A DNA stretch of 64,000 nucleotides from Olivibacter sp036959255 (GCF_036959255.1 NZ_JAWMTI010000001.1:1302001-1366000); one strand, 5' to 3'; counted from the stretch's first letter, positions 36,576 through 46,285 are shown. Numbers and translations: made by a program. The notes: generated by a model from the sequence alone, not told the origin.

Positions 36576-38453
36576 ATGAAGAAGTCATATAGAATATTAG
36601 GTGTCATAGCCTTGTTTTTACTGGGAATAGTCTCCTGTAAAACCGATTTTTTGAATACCGATCCATTGACCGAAGTGCCGCAACAAGTGGTATGGAGTGA
36701 TGCGGGTTTGGCCGAGGCTTTTATATTGGAAATGTATAATGGAATCGGGCAGGGTGGTTTTGAAGAAGAGATGCAATCATCCATGACAGATGAATCGATG
36801 TTTACCCACCCAGGTAGGGGAATCAATACCATTACGGAATCTCGCTCAAACCCTGCTGATCAGGGGATGATCAAGAAAACATATCTCTGGGACTCCTTGT
36901 ATATGCGTATTCGGGCAACAAACATTGCCTTGAAAAATCTAGCAACGCCCCAATTTGAAAATACCAACAACTTAGTGGAACGTTTGAAAGGAGAGGCACA
37001 CTTCTTAAGAGCCTACTATTATCAGCAAATGTTACGTTTTTATGGAGCGGTACCCCTCATTGATCGTCCTTACGAGCTAGGCGAGGCCGATTACACCCTT
37101 CCTCGTAATACTTATGAAGAATGCGTCAATTTTATTGTAGCCGATTGCGATACAGCGATTAATTTGTTAAATGGGCTTACAGCGAGCACTGGTAGAGCCA
37201 CGAATGTGGCGGCGATGGCCCTGAAAGCGCGTGTGCTCGTCTATGCTGCCAGTGATTTGCACGATATACCAACAGCTTCCGGGAAGTCGCCCATTATCGC
37301 GGGTTATAGCAATAAGGAATACCTCGGGTACGTAAGCGGAAATCGAATGGAGCGCTGGCAGAAGGCGAAAGATGCTGCGAAGGCGGTCGTGGACCAGTCA
37401 GCTTTTGCCTATAAACTGGATTTAGCGGAACCTGCCAGTCCAGAAGAAGGAACAGAAAATTATACCATACTGTCTTTAGGTGGCGGTAGTAGAGCGGTTG
37501 CCAGTGATGGCGGGCGTGAAATATTGCTGGGACGATTTTTTGTCGATCTCAAAGATGAAGCAGGAAATTGGTTAGGTAGAAATAACGGTCCGAATGGCTA
37601 CCATAACTGGGCAGGGAATACACCGATACAAAACTTGGTAGATGATTATGAGATGATTGATGGCTCACGATTCAGTTGGGATAATCCGGAACATAAGGCT
37701 GCGCCTTATCAGAATAGAGATCCGCGTATGTATGCAACTATTTTACACGATGGCTCTGATTGGAAACCACGTACAGACGATGTGAAAGGACGCGATCCAA
37801 ACAATCAGATTCAAACAGGGCAATATCAGGTGGTCAATGCCTCTGGACAGGTTGTTACGCAGTATGGCTTAGATACACGGAACAGTCCTGTCGAGGATTG
37901 GAACGGAACCCATACCGGCTACTACTTTCATAAGTTTACTGACCCGGATCCAGCTGTGGTTGATCAGAATACGCGCCAGTTTGTTCCTTGGCCGGTGTTG
38001 AAATACACCGAGGCGGTGTTGAACTATGTAGAGGCTTGTATTGAGTTGGGAGAGGATGGTGAAGCGCGTAATTGGTTAAATAAAATCCGTTTCCGCGCGG
38101 GGATGCCGGCAGTCACGGAATCCGGTGACGCTTTAAGGCAGCGATACCGAAATGAAAGGCGAGTAGAACTGGCTTACGAAGAACATCGCTTCTTCGATAC
38201 TAGAAGGTGGATGATTGCGCCTACGACATTGGGAAACAAAATTCGAATCATTCGCATCTTCGGAACCTTAAAAGAAGGCAAACAAGTACGCGTTTATAAG
38301 TACGATCCGGAAAATTACAATTATACCTATACACCGTCGGAACTCGATCCAGGCATCGAAAATCGTCAGTGGTTAGACAAAATGTATTTTATCAGCATCC
38401 ATCGTGATGAAATGAATCGAAATGGAAAATTGGTGCAAAATCCGGGCTATTAA
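36576..38453 (+). CDS. SusD/RagB family nutrient-binding lipoprotein (pair 1)
   Basis: A 625-residue surface lipoprotein paired with the SusC at 33304-36564. The signal peptide ends in lipobox GIVSC (Cys about residue 22). Start chosen at 36576; the ATG at 36564, overlapping the susC stop, would add four residues and is equally possible. SusD features: LNTDPLTEVPQQVVWSD near the N-terminus, TPR-like helices with KGEAHFLRAYYYQQMLRFYGAVPLI, and the C-terminal RNERRVELAYEEHRFFDTRRW. No degradative enzyme gene is adjacent, so the ligand cannot be inferred. Confidence 0.92.
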   Translation: MKKSYRILGVIALFLLGIVSCKTDFLNTDPLTEVPQQVVWSDAGLAEAFILEMYNGIGQGGFEEEMQSSMTDESMFTHPGRGINTITESRSNPADQGMIKKTYLWDSLYMRIRATNIALKNLATPQFENTNNLVERLKGEAHFLRAYYYQQMLRFYGAVPLIDRPYELGEADYTLPRNTYEECVNFIVADCDTAINLLNGLTASTGRATNVAAMALKARVLVYAASDLHDIPTASGKSPIIAGYSNKEYLGYVSGNRMERWQKAKDAAKAVVDQSAFAYKLDLAEPASPEEGTENYTILSLGGGSRAVASDGGREILLGRFFVDLKDEAGNWLGRNNGPNGYHNWAGNTPIQNLVDDYEMIDGSRFSWDNPEHKAAPYQNRDPRMYATILHDGSDWKPRTDDVKGRDPNNQIQTGQYQVVNASGQVVTQYGLDTRNSPVEDWNGTHTGYYFHKFTDPDPAVVDQNTRQFVPWPVLKYTEAVLNYVEACIELGEDGEARNWLNKIRFRAGMPAVTESGDALRQRYRNERRVELAYEEHRFFDTRRWMIAPTTLGNKIRIIRIFGTLKEGKQVRVYKYDPENYNYTYTPSELDPGIENRQWLDKMYFISIHRDEMNRNGKLVQNPGY

Positions 38454-38474
38454 CCTGAAATAATAACCGGTATT

Positions 38475-38519
38475 AAAAAAGGATCATCGGGTCACTAATT
38501 CGACCTGGTGATCCTTTTC
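38475..38519 (+). terminator. Intrinsic terminator after susD (pair 1)
   Basis: AAAAAGGATCA...GGTC paired with GACC...TGATCCTTTT around 38475-38519, with two internal mismatches, ending in T-rich sequence. Confidence 0.7.
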
Positions 38520-38611
38520 TCTATTCAATGAATTGACTGATTTTCAGATTGGCGTATCCGCTAATTTCTTTCAATTTTCTTCAAACTTTCTTCATTGTTC
38601 GTTAGTTTTAC

Positions 38612-39625
38612 ATGAAATCAGTTAACAATTATCCTATGGAATATAGAAGAATGGGCCGTACTGGTCTACAGCTAAGCGCGCTATCCTTTGGCTCTTGGGT
38701 GACCTTTGCCCGACAGGTGGACGATGGTTCAAGTGATCGCCTGATGGGGATCGCTTATGAGGCGGGCATTAACTTTTTTGATAACGCAGAGGTTTATGCA
38801 CGCGGCGAATCAGAAAAAATGATGGGACGGGTGTTAAAAGCAAAAAATTGGGAGCGCTCTTCGTATGTTGTTTCCAGTAAAGTTTTTTTCGGCTGGAAAG
38901 GTCCCGAAAAAAAGCCAAATCAATATGGGCTTAGTCGTAAACATATTGTCGAAGCGTGTCACGAAGCGCTGCAACGGTTGCAAGTTGAATACCTGGATTT
39001 ATTTTATTGCCACCGCCCCGATAAAAATACCCCAATGGAAGAAGTGGTTCGTACAATGAATACCCTAATTCAACAGGGGAAGGTCCTTTATTGGGGAACC
39101 AGCGAATGGAGCGCAGCGGAAATCGTGGAAGCCCATGCCGTGGCAGCCAAATTGAATCTCGAACCGCCGGCCGTAGAGCAACCTGAGTACAATTTATTTC
39201 ACCGACAAAAAGTGGAAGTTGATTACCTGCCTATTTTTCGTAACCTTGGTATGGGAACGACAATTTGGAGCCCCTTAGCTTCTGGTTTATTAACGGGAAA
39301 GTATAATGAGGGCATTCCGGAAGGATCTCGTTTGGCATTGGAAGGGTACGAATGGCTAAAAGATAAATCATATACCGATCAAAAACTTGAGACCGTTAAG
39401 AACCTGAAAAAAGTAGCCGATGAATTGAATGCAAGCTTAGCAACGCTTTCCATCGCCTGGACAATTGCCAATCCAAATGTGACAACCGCAATTCTAGGTG
39501 CTACAAAAGATACCCAGCTTCGGGAAAACCTAGAGGCCTTAGAAATCCTTCCGAAATTAACGCCGGAATTATTGATGCAAATAGATGATATCATGGGTAC
39601 CGCGCCGTTATTACCCGAATATTAA
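38612..39625 (+). CDS. Aldo/keto reductase, Kv-beta/YghZ-like
   Basis: A 337-residue NADPH-dependent oxidoreductase with a TIM-barrel fold. The catalytic tetrad is visible: Asp and Tyr in FFDNAEVYARGESE, Lys in VVSSKVFFG, His in DLFYCHRPD. The cofactor end has GATKDTQLRENLEAL. The pattern YRRMGRTGLQLSALSFGSW near the N-terminus is that of potassium-channel beta-subunit-like reductases. An internal ATG at 38636 (MEYRRMGRTG) is a good alternative start. A terminator separates it from susD, so it is its own unit. Confidence 0.9.
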   Translation: MKSVNNYPMEYRRMGRTGLQLSALSFGSWVTFARQVDDGSSDRLMGIAYEAGINFFDNAEVYARGESEKMMGRVLKAKNWERSSYVVSSKVFFGWKGPEKKPNQYGLSRKHIVEACHEALQRLQVEYLDLFYCHRPDKNTPMEEVVRTMNTLIQQGKVLYWGTSEWSAAEIVEAHAVAAKLNLEPPAVEQPEYNLFHRQKVEVDYLPIFRNLGMGTTIWSPLASGLLTGKYNEGIPEGSRLALEGYEWLKDKSYTDQKLETVKNLKKVADELNASLATLSIAWTIANPNVTTAILGATKDTQLRENLEALEILPKLTPELLMQIDDIMGTAPLLPEY

Positions 39626-39715
39626 TAGGAAGTTGCCAGCTGTCGGTCACAAAATGCGACGTTTTTTAAATGATATTCAACACGCAATTGATAACCCACA
39701 ACCGGCAACTCAAAA

Positions 39716-41359
39716 CTATCGTTTCTCGCCGGCGGCTTTAAATTCCGACCCTTCTTTCCATTTCGGGAAGCTGCTTTCCTGACTTAATGTATAACCTACA
39801 TCAAAGAACAAACGCAAGTCTTCTACCATGCCGTCCAGTTTCCACGAATCATCAAATTCATCAGCTGGTTGATGGTAACGTTTTTCATTGTAAGCATCTT
39901 TCTGGGCCAGGCCAACCTTCTCTCCTTGTCCCAGCACATCATCACCCGTACTTGGATATAAAGCAGGCACACCAACCTTCGCAAAATTGAAATGGTCTGA
40001 ACGGAAAAAATGCCCGGCGGACGGATTGGAGTCGGGCTTGATCGTTCTTCCTTGTTTCTTCGCTGCGCGCGCTGCATAATCATCCATCTCCGATTGCCCC
40101 AACCCGGTTACGATCAGGTCTTTTGTACGACCAATGGGAGCTAAAGCATCCATATTGATGTTTGCTACCGTCTTCGCCAACGGATAAATCGGATGACTTG
40201 CATAAAATTCAGATCCTAACAGGCCTTCTTCCTCTCCCGTTAAAGCAATAAATAAAATCGAACGTTCAGGGGCCGTTTCGGCTGCCTTGAAGGCTTTGGC
40301 AATTTCAAATAAAGCAGCTACCCCTGTCGCATTATCAACTGCCCCATTATAGATGGAATCGCCTTCAATGGCTTCTCCAATACCTAAATGATCCCAATGC
40401 GCAGAATAAATAATGTATTCATCCGGACGTTTGCTTCCCGTTAATTTTGCTACCACATTGTTTGACATGGATTTTTTTGTTTCTTGCTTAATGGTGGTAC
40501 CGGTACTTAGCTTTAGGTCAACTGCCTTGAATCCAGGTTTTTTAGCCTGTTCCAATACATCCAACGATACGCCGGCCAAATCAAAAAGCTTTTTGGTAGC
40601 ATCGGCTGTTAACCAACCTTCAAAAGCGCATCTGGAAGCACCGTTGTCGGCTGTTTGCAAGTTGAGCTGTGGACCGCTCCAACCGCTTCTTACCACATTC
40701 CATCCATAGCTGGCTGCATCTGTATTATGAATAATCAGCACGCCCGTCGCCCCTTGTCGGGCTGCTTCTTCAAATTTATAGGTCCAACGACCATAGTAGG
40801 TCATGGTTTCCCCTTTGAAGAGCTCTTTATTATAGAATCCGGGATCATTGACCATCACCACCACTGTTTTCCCTTTTACATCCAGCCCTTCATAGTCATT
40901 CCAATTAAATTCAGGTGCTACAATACCAAACCCTGCAAATACCACATCCGAATTTTTAACGTCGATAAGAGGTTGAACCCTTCGGCTGCCTAACACAACA
41001 TCGTCTAGTATTTTGAAGTCTACTTTTCCTTTAGTGCCTGCAAATGACAGCATTTCTTTCGGACTGGAGTTGATCTCTACCATCGGTACTTCTTGAAAAA
41101 AGCTATTGTTATTTCCAGGCTCAAGACCGATGTCTTCAAAGGCATGTTCAATGTATTGAATGGTTTTTTCTTCTCCTTTAGTAAAAGGTTTCCGGCCCTC
41201 AAGACTATCGCTTGATAGGTCCTTTACATATTGTGCCAGGCTTGTTTCCTCAATTTGCTTAAAGGCTGTTGAATCGCTTGCCACTGTTCCCTTTTCTCCG
41301 CTATTGCAGGCAAATAAATAAGGAATTGCGAGCGTTAATGCGTATACCGTTTTCTTCAT
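39716..41359 (-). CDS. M28 family metallopeptidase, lipoprotein
   Basis: A 547-residue exported zinc peptidase. Lipobox at LFACN (Cys about residue 18). A PA domain is inserted at about residues 130-280 (DYEGLDVKGKTVVVMVNDPGF). The M28 zinc ligands follow: His and Asp in SAHWDHLG and YNGAVDNATG, catalytic Glu pair in LTGEEEGLLGS, Asp in NINMDA, and the last His in FRSDHFNFAKVGVPA. It is likely an aminopeptidase or glutamate carboxypeptidase-like enzyme acting outside the inner membrane. A 16-base palindrome lies 20 bases before its start. Confidence 0.9.
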   Translation of the reverse strand: MKKTVYALTLAIPYLFACNSGEKGTVASDSTAFKQIEETSLAQYVKDLSSDSLEGRKPFTKGEEKTIQYIEHAFEDIGLEPGNNNSFFQEVPMVEINSSPKEMLSFAGTKGKVDFKILDDVVLGSRRVQPLIDVKNSDVVFAGFGIVAPEFNWNDYEGLDVKGKTVVVMVNDPGFYNKELFKGETMTYYGRWTYKFEEAARQGATGVLIIHNTDAASYGWNVVRSGWSGPQLNLQTADNGASRCAFEGWLTADATKKLFDLAGVSLDVLEQAKKPGFKAVDLKLSTGTTIKQETKKSMSNNVVAKLTGSKRPDEYIIYSAHWDHLGIGEAIEGDSIYNGAVDNATGVAALFEIAKAFKAAETAPERSILFIALTGEEEGLLGSEFYASHPIYPLAKTVANINMDALAPIGRTKDLIVTGLGQSEMDDYAARAAKKQGRTIKPDSNPSAGHFFRSDHFNFAKVGVPALYPSTGDDVLGQGEKVGLAQKDAYNEKRYHQPADEFDDSWKLDGMVEDLRLFFDVGYTLSQESSFPKWKEGSEFKAAGEKR

Positions 41360-41378
41360 GTTGTAAAAAATTAAGTTT

Positions 41379-41394
41379 AACCTGAATTCAGGTT
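41379..41394. promoter_or_regulatory. Palindrome upstream of the M28 peptidase gene
   Basis: AACCTGAATTCAGGTT is a perfect 16-base palindrome 20 bases upstream of the ATG at 41359, in the expected promoter/operator zone. Confidence 0.4.
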
Positions 41395-41540
41395 TTAAAT
41401 TTAGCCCATTCAGTTATAGGATACAAATAAAGGAATGCGATTGTTGGCTTTTTTCACTAAAACAGGCGTTTCGCTTTTAGCATCTACGATGGTGTTTGTA
41501 TTAAAAACGTTTATTTTAGTCAATTTTATTTTACGTCACA

Positions 41541-42172
41541 CCAAAATAAATTTTCTGGACAAAAAAGGAGGTTCTCGGCTATAAGAGGCTCTATTTTTAT
41601 TGGGAAAGCAAAAGTATCCCTGGGTGTTGGTATAAATTTAATAGGACTATCGGCTTTCTGACCTAACAGGGATCAATTTAACACATAGATGAATTGTTTA
41701 TATTAAAGGAACGATTATTTTATTCAACTTTTCTTGATAAAAGTTGAGCAAAATCAAGGCGTGTGTAGGCTACCTTGCATCTGATGGCAAAGCATTCATG
41801 GCGCGTATCGGAGCCGTTTCACTTCCTCAATCCGCTTGGGTAGTGCAACATGATCAGCGATGCAAATGCTTTGCTGCTCGTTGCTTCGGTATCCTCCAAG
41901 GCCGTTTTACCCACGCGCAGGGCTATATTAGGGCTAAAGATAATAATACGTCCGGTTAAAAGTAAAAGCCATACGTTCTAAAAAATGCCGCCTCCAAAAT
42001 TTACAAATAGCACCGGGAGGCACGATCCGTTCCTGTAAATTTTAAAGCGGCGAGCTTTCTTTGCTTCTTTATTTCGCGGAGAAAGAAAGAAGTTAAAATA
42101 ATCGTTCTATTTTTTAAGTAAAACCGACCAACGGAGCTCCCATATTTCCTAATTATTATTTAACGTTTTGGA
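41541..42172. repeat. Dispersed mosaic repeat, copy B
   Basis: About 632 bases in the same orientation as copy A (28108-28822), sharing its left, central and right blocks. Its first internal stretch is shorter and contains a small hairpin (AACTTTTcttgatAAAAGTT, around 41729-41746). The frame at 41744-41959 resembles one in copy A but is probably spurious. The ends are CCAAAA and TTTTGG. I see no clear target-site duplication here. Confidence 0.85.
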
Positions 42173-42240
42173 TTGTTATGACTTTATCAAATAAAATTTC
42201 AATTTTTTAAGGGGCCGGATGTGATGTTACGTCTGTCTGT

Positions 42241-42440
42241 AGCAAAGTTCCAAGCGATGAGTTTATTCACACATTGCTTATTTTCAAAGGTGTTCATGAG
42301 CTTCCTAAGGTCGGTTTTGGTTACTTTTTACGGACCTTGAAAAAGCTTGAGCTCCTTTAAAAAGAATTAATTAGCGAAAAAACCACGAAGTAGCATGAGT
42401 GCCTTTTAAAACAACCAATAACGAATAAAAGTAACTAAAT
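42241..42440. repeat. Additional repeat modules downstream of copy B
   Basis: AGCAAAGTTCCAAGCGATGAGT at 42241-42262 matches copy A at 28693-28714 with one change, and two loosely related units around 42355-42395 and 42400-42435 resemble the copy A stretch near 28375-28412. The rest of the gap to parC holds no gene that I can see. Confidence 0.5.
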
Positions 42441-42607
42441 AAAAGTTCCTTTTCAAATGCTAACCTGCTGCCCATAATTCCTATCCTAAAATACCAAAAT
42501 GTTTAGTATTTTTACAGCGCTTAAGAATATAATGCGTTATTTTGAGAAGTTATACCTACTAAAAGATGCATTGAAAATAAAAAGCGAATACCTAAAGGCT
42601 GTAAAAA

Positions 42608-45322
42608 ATGAGCGAAGAAATAGATAATAACGAACTTTCAGGAAATAATGACGAAGAATTGAGCCATAACCAAACCATTCCAATATCGGGCTTGTACGAA
42701 AGCTGGTTTTTGGACTATGCTTCTTATGTTATACTTGATCGTGCGGTGCCTCATATCAACGATGGCTTGAAGCCAGTGCAGCGCCGTATCCTCCATTCCT
42801 TAAAGGAGATGGATGATGGCCGTTTTAACAAGGCCGCCAATGTTATCGGTAACACTATGAAATACCATCCGCATGGCGATGCTTCCATCGGAGATGCGAT
42901 GGTTCAGATCGGGCAGAAAAATCTGCTCATCGATTGTCAAGGTAACTGGGGCGATCCCATCACGGGAGATTCGGCGGCAGCACCGCGTTATATCGAAGGA
43001 CGTTTAAGTAAATTTGCAAATGATGTCATCTTCAATCCGGATACAACAGAATGGCAATTGAGTTACGATGGCAGAAATCGCGAACCGGTTACCCTACCCG
43101 TCAAGTTTCCACTGCTATTGGCCCAAGGGGCGGAAGGTATTGCCGTTGGTCTGGCAACGAAAATAATGCCCCATAACTTTATAGAACTATTAGATGGGTC
43201 GATTGAAGTTCTCCGTGGCGGACGCCCCAACTTGGTGCCGGATTTTCCAACCGGTGGATTGGCTGATGTGTCCGCCTATAATGAAGGTTTACGAGGTGGA
43301 AAGGTGAAAGTAAGAGCGCGTATTGAAGAACGCGATAAAAAGACCTTAGCGATTACCGAAGTTCCTTTTGGAACCACAACGGGCGGCTTAATCGATAGTG
43401 TGATTGCCGCGAACGATAAGGGTAAAATTAAGATCAAAAAGATAGAAGATAATACGGCAGCAACGGTAGAAATTATTGTGCATTTAGCGCCGGGAATTTC
43501 ACCGGATGTAACGATAGATGCACTCTATGCTTTTACGGATTGTGAAGTTTCCATCTCCCCTAATACCTGTGTTATACGCGATGATAAGCCGCACTTCATG
43601 AGTGTCAATGAGGTGCTGATCGAAAACACCAAGCAGACAAAAAGCTTACTGAAACAGGAACTGGAAATCCGCTTAAACGAGTTGCAAGAAAAGATATTCT
43701 TCAGTTCATTGCTTAAAATATTTATTCAGGAAGGGATGTATAAACATCCTGATTATGAGAACGCAGGCAATTTTGAGATTGTTGTAGATGTTTTAAATCG
43801 CTTGTTTACCCCATTCTTTGATCGTTTTTATCGTGAGATACTTCCGGAAGACTATAAAAGGTTGATCGATAAGCCGATGAGTAGCATCACTCGTTTTGAT
43901 GTGAAAAAGGCAGATGAGCAGATGAAAACCTTAGAAGAAGAAATCAAAGAAGTTAAATATCACCTGAAGCATTTAACCGACTATGCAATTGCTTGGTTTC
44001 AAAAATTAAAGGATAAATACGCTAAAGGACGTGAACGGAAAACGGAGATTCGTATATTCGAGAAAGTCGAAGCGGCGCAGGTTGCGTTGGCCAATGTCAA
44101 ATTATATGTAAATCGTAGCGACGGTTTTGTCGGAACGGGTTTAAAGAAAGATGAATATGTAGGTGATTGTTCCGATATCGATGATATTATTACGTTCTTG
44201 GAAAATGGTACTTGTCTGGTTACCAAAGTGCAGGATAAGGTATTTGTTGGTAAGGATATCATTCACGTCGGTGTCTTCAAAAAAGGAGATGAACGTACGG
44301 TGTATAATATGATCTATCGGGACGCAAAAACGGGTACATCCTATGTCAAACGTTTTTCAATATTGGGAGTAACGAGGGATAAAGAATATGATCTGACCAA
44401 AGGAAGTAAAGGATCAAAAGTACTTTACTTTACGGCGAATCCCAATGGTGAGGCCGAGATCGTTAACGTACAGCTGAAACCGCATTCAAAACTTAGAAAA
44501 TTACAGTTTGACCTGGATTTTGCCGAAATAGCCATTAAAGGGAGGGGGTCTCAAGGTAATATCGTCAGTAAGTACCCCATCAAGAAGGTTCTCTTGAAAT
44601 CAAAAGGTGTATCGACTTTGGCGGGACGTAAAATTTGGTTCGACGATGTGTTGAATCGCTTAAATGTAGATGGCAGAGGAAAATATTTAGGTGAGTTTGA
44701 TGGAGAGGACCGTATTTTGATCGTTATGCCGGATGGTACCTATAGTTTAAGTAGTTTTGAATTGACTAACCATTTTGATCCGAAGATGTTGCGGATGGAA
44801 AAATATAATCCGGAGCAAATTTTTACGGCCATACATATTGATGGAAAAAGTGGTAATTACCTGGTTAAAAGGTTTGCATTTGAAAATACCCCCATTGGAA
44901 AAACAACCAGTATCATTAATGAGGACGCCGGTTCTAAATTATTGCTTCTTACCAATGGAAAGGAGCCTATGGTTCGATTGAATGTACTGAAGGGAAAAAC
45001 ACAGGTCCCTGAAACCATTGAGCAAGCACTAAACGAAATTGTTGATGTAAAAGGGATGAAGGCGCAAGGAAACCGTCTCAGTACACACGAGGTTAAGAAG
45101 GTAACCTTACTATCAGCGGAGGAGGAATATCGGGTCGAACAAAAAGAGGAGAAACCAGTAGTGGAAGACGCAACGAGTTCAATGGAGGAGACACAGGAAA
45201 CGGTGTCGGAAACTGCCACTACATCTGCAGAAGCCGAAAAGCCAAAGCCAAAAATCGATTTGGAAATTACCAATCCGGAGGACATCGATTTAGATGACAG
45301 CGGACAACAATCGCTTTTTTAG
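42608..45322 (+). CDS. parC: DNA topoisomerase IV subunit A
   Basis: A 904-residue DNA-cleaving subunit. The N-terminal winged-helix region has LYESWFLDYASYVILDRAVP, DGLKPVQRRIL, and the active-site tyrosine Y128 in AAPRYIEGRLSKF. A coiled-coil and tower region follows, then six-bladed beta-pinwheel repeats from about residue 520. The C-terminus is acidic and ends DLDDSGQQSLF. The GyrA-box sequence typical of gyrase (QRRGGKG) is not seen, supporting ParC. It works with ParE (29528-31408). Repeat copy B lies directly upstream. Confidence 0.92.
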   Translation: MSEEIDNNELSGNNDEELSHNQTIPISGLYESWFLDYASYVILDRAVPHINDGLKPVQRRILHSLKEMDDGRFNKAANVIGNTMKYHPHGDASIGDAMVQIGQKNLLIDCQGNWGDPITGDSAAAPRYIEGRLSKFANDVIFNPDTTEWQLSYDGRNREPVTLPVKFPLLLAQGAEGIAVGLATKIMPHNFIELLDGSIEVLRGGRPNLVPDFPTGGLADVSAYNEGLRGGKVKVRARIEERDKKTLAITEVPFGTTTGGLIDSVIAANDKGKIKIKKIEDNTAATVEIIVHLAPGISPDVTIDALYAFTDCEVSISPNTCVIRDDKPHFMSVNEVLIENTKQTKSLLKQELEIRLNELQEKIFFSSLLKIFIQEGMYKHPDYENAGNFEIVVDVLNRLFTPFFDRFYREILPEDYKRLIDKPMSSITRFDVKKADEQMKTLEEEIKEVKYHLKHLTDYAIAWFQKLKDKYAKGRERKTEIRIFEKVEAAQVALANVKLYVNRSDGFVGTGLKKDEYVGDCSDIDDIITFLENGTCLVTKVQDKVFVGKDIIHVGVFKKGDERTVYNMIYRDAKTGTSYVKRFSILGVTRDKEYDLTKGSKGSKVLYFTANPNGEAEIVNVQLKPHSKLRKLQFDLDFAEIAIKGRGSQGNIVSKYPIKKVLLKSKGVSTLAGRKIWFDDVLNRLNVDGRGKYLGEFDGEDRILIVMPDGTYSLSSFELTNHFDPKMLRMEKYNPEQIFTAIHIDGKSGNYLVKRFAFENTPIGKTTSIINEDAGSKLLLLTNGKEPMVRLNVLKGKTQVPETIEQALNEIVDVKGMKAQGNRLSTHEVKKVTLLSAEEEYRVEQKEEKPVVEDATSSMEETQETVSETATTSAEAEKPKPKIDLEITNPEDIDLDDSGQQSLF

Positions 45323-45426
45323 TGTATATCTGTAAGTTTTAGGTCATAAGTTGTACCATGAAGCGTTCATCGCGTAGTTTGGTTTATAAATTGATATATA
45401 GATAGCAGGTTTAATTTTATGAGGAT

Positions 45427-45945
45427 ATGAAGGCAACATTTGGAGGAGGTTGCTTCTGGTGTACAGAAGTTATTTTTCAGCAGCTTGATGGTGTAAATTC
45501 GGTACTGCCGGGCTATATGGGTGGTCATAAAGACAATCCCACTTACAAAGAAGTTTGTACGGGTGAAACGGGCCATGCTGAAGTGGTACAGATTGATTAT
45601 GATCCTGATAAGCTTTCGTATAAAAAACTATTAGGTATATTTTTTAAAACGCATGATCCAACCACGTTGAACCGACAGGGGAATGATATTGGAACACAGT
45701 ATCGCTCGGCCGTATTTTATCACAGTCCGGAACAAAAATTCGATACAGAAACGCTGATCAATAAACTGACAGAGGAGAATGTTTATGATAAGCCGATTGT
45801 GACTGAAGTGACGGAGGCAACAACTTTTTATGAGGCAGAAGATTATCATCACGATTATTTTAATAACAACCCGGGTAATCCCTATTGCTCAGCAGTGATA
45901 CAACCGAAATTGCAGAAATTCCTTAAAAGCTTGGAAAATGCTTAA
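45427..45945 (+). CDS. msrA: Peptide-methionine (S)-S-oxide reductase
   Basis: MsrA repairs oxidised methionine using thioredoxin. The 172-residue protein starts MKATFGGGCFWCTE with the catalytic Cys9 of the GCFWC motif. Other family blocks are GYMGGHKDNPTYKEVCTGETGHAEVV, FFKTHDPTTLNRQGNDIGTQYRS (quoted in parts) and AEDYHHDYF. No signal peptide, so cytoplasmic. There is no fused MsrB domain. A terminator follows at 45989-46030. Confidence 0.95.
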   Translation: MKATFGGGCFWCTEVIFQQLDGVNSVLPGYMGGHKDNPTYKEVCTGETGHAEVVQIDYDPDKLSYKKLLGIFFKTHDPTTLNRQGNDIGTQYRSAVFYHSPEQKFDTETLINKLTEENVYDKPIVTEVTEATTFYEAEDYHHDYFNNNPGNPYCSAVIQPKLQKFLKSLENA

Positions 45946-45988
45946 CTGACCGGTCAATCGGGTATTTACCATCGATATATATAAATTA

Positions 45989-46030
45989 ATGCTGGTTTCA
46001 ACTGTAGAAGTTGGAGTCAGCATTTTTTTT
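45989..46030 (+). terminator. Intrinsic terminator after msrA
   Basis: ATGCTG-g-TTTCAACT paired with AAGTTGGA-gt-CAGCAT across a GTAG loop, followed by eight T. Confidence 0.8.
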
Positions 46031-46129
46031 GGAGCTTGTTTAAAATTAGTTATGACCAGGCGTCTGCCCCATTTATTTTGAATGAATGCTATTGATAATG
46101 AAAAAGATACTAGATAAATCATTTTATTA

Positions 46130-46161
46130 TTTGTACTTGTTCTAAATAAAGTTTATACTTG
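46130..46161 (+). promoter_or_regulatory. Orphan promoter with two GTTCTAAATAAA sites
   Basis: TTTG (46130-46133), 20 bases, TATACTTG (46154-46161), one mismatch from the consensus. Two identical GTTCTAAATAAA words lie at 46139-46150, inside the spacer, and at 46176-46187, just past the predicted start; a repressor could bind both. The word resembles half of Bacteroidota iron-regulator sites as I remember them. No protein gene follows on this strand. Confidence 0.4.
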
Positions 46162-46167
46162 CATTAT

Positions 46168-46285
46168 CAATAATCGTTCTAAATAAAAGGGTTGATCGTT
46201 TAAAGAAATAACATGGTTCATGTTAGGTTTGGTTGGTTAAAGTTTCCGGTTTCATCATACGATATAGAAACCGGATTCTTTTATT
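46168..46285 (+). ncRNA. Candidate small RNA
   Basis: An orphan unit of about 110-120 bases: promoter at 46130-46161, no convincing reading frame, and a terminator with perfect 9-base stem TCCGGTTTC (46245-46253) / GAAACCGGA (46267-46275) followed by TTCTTTTATT. A 24-codon frame from 46213 runs through the terminator stem and is probably not translated. Confidence 0.35.
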
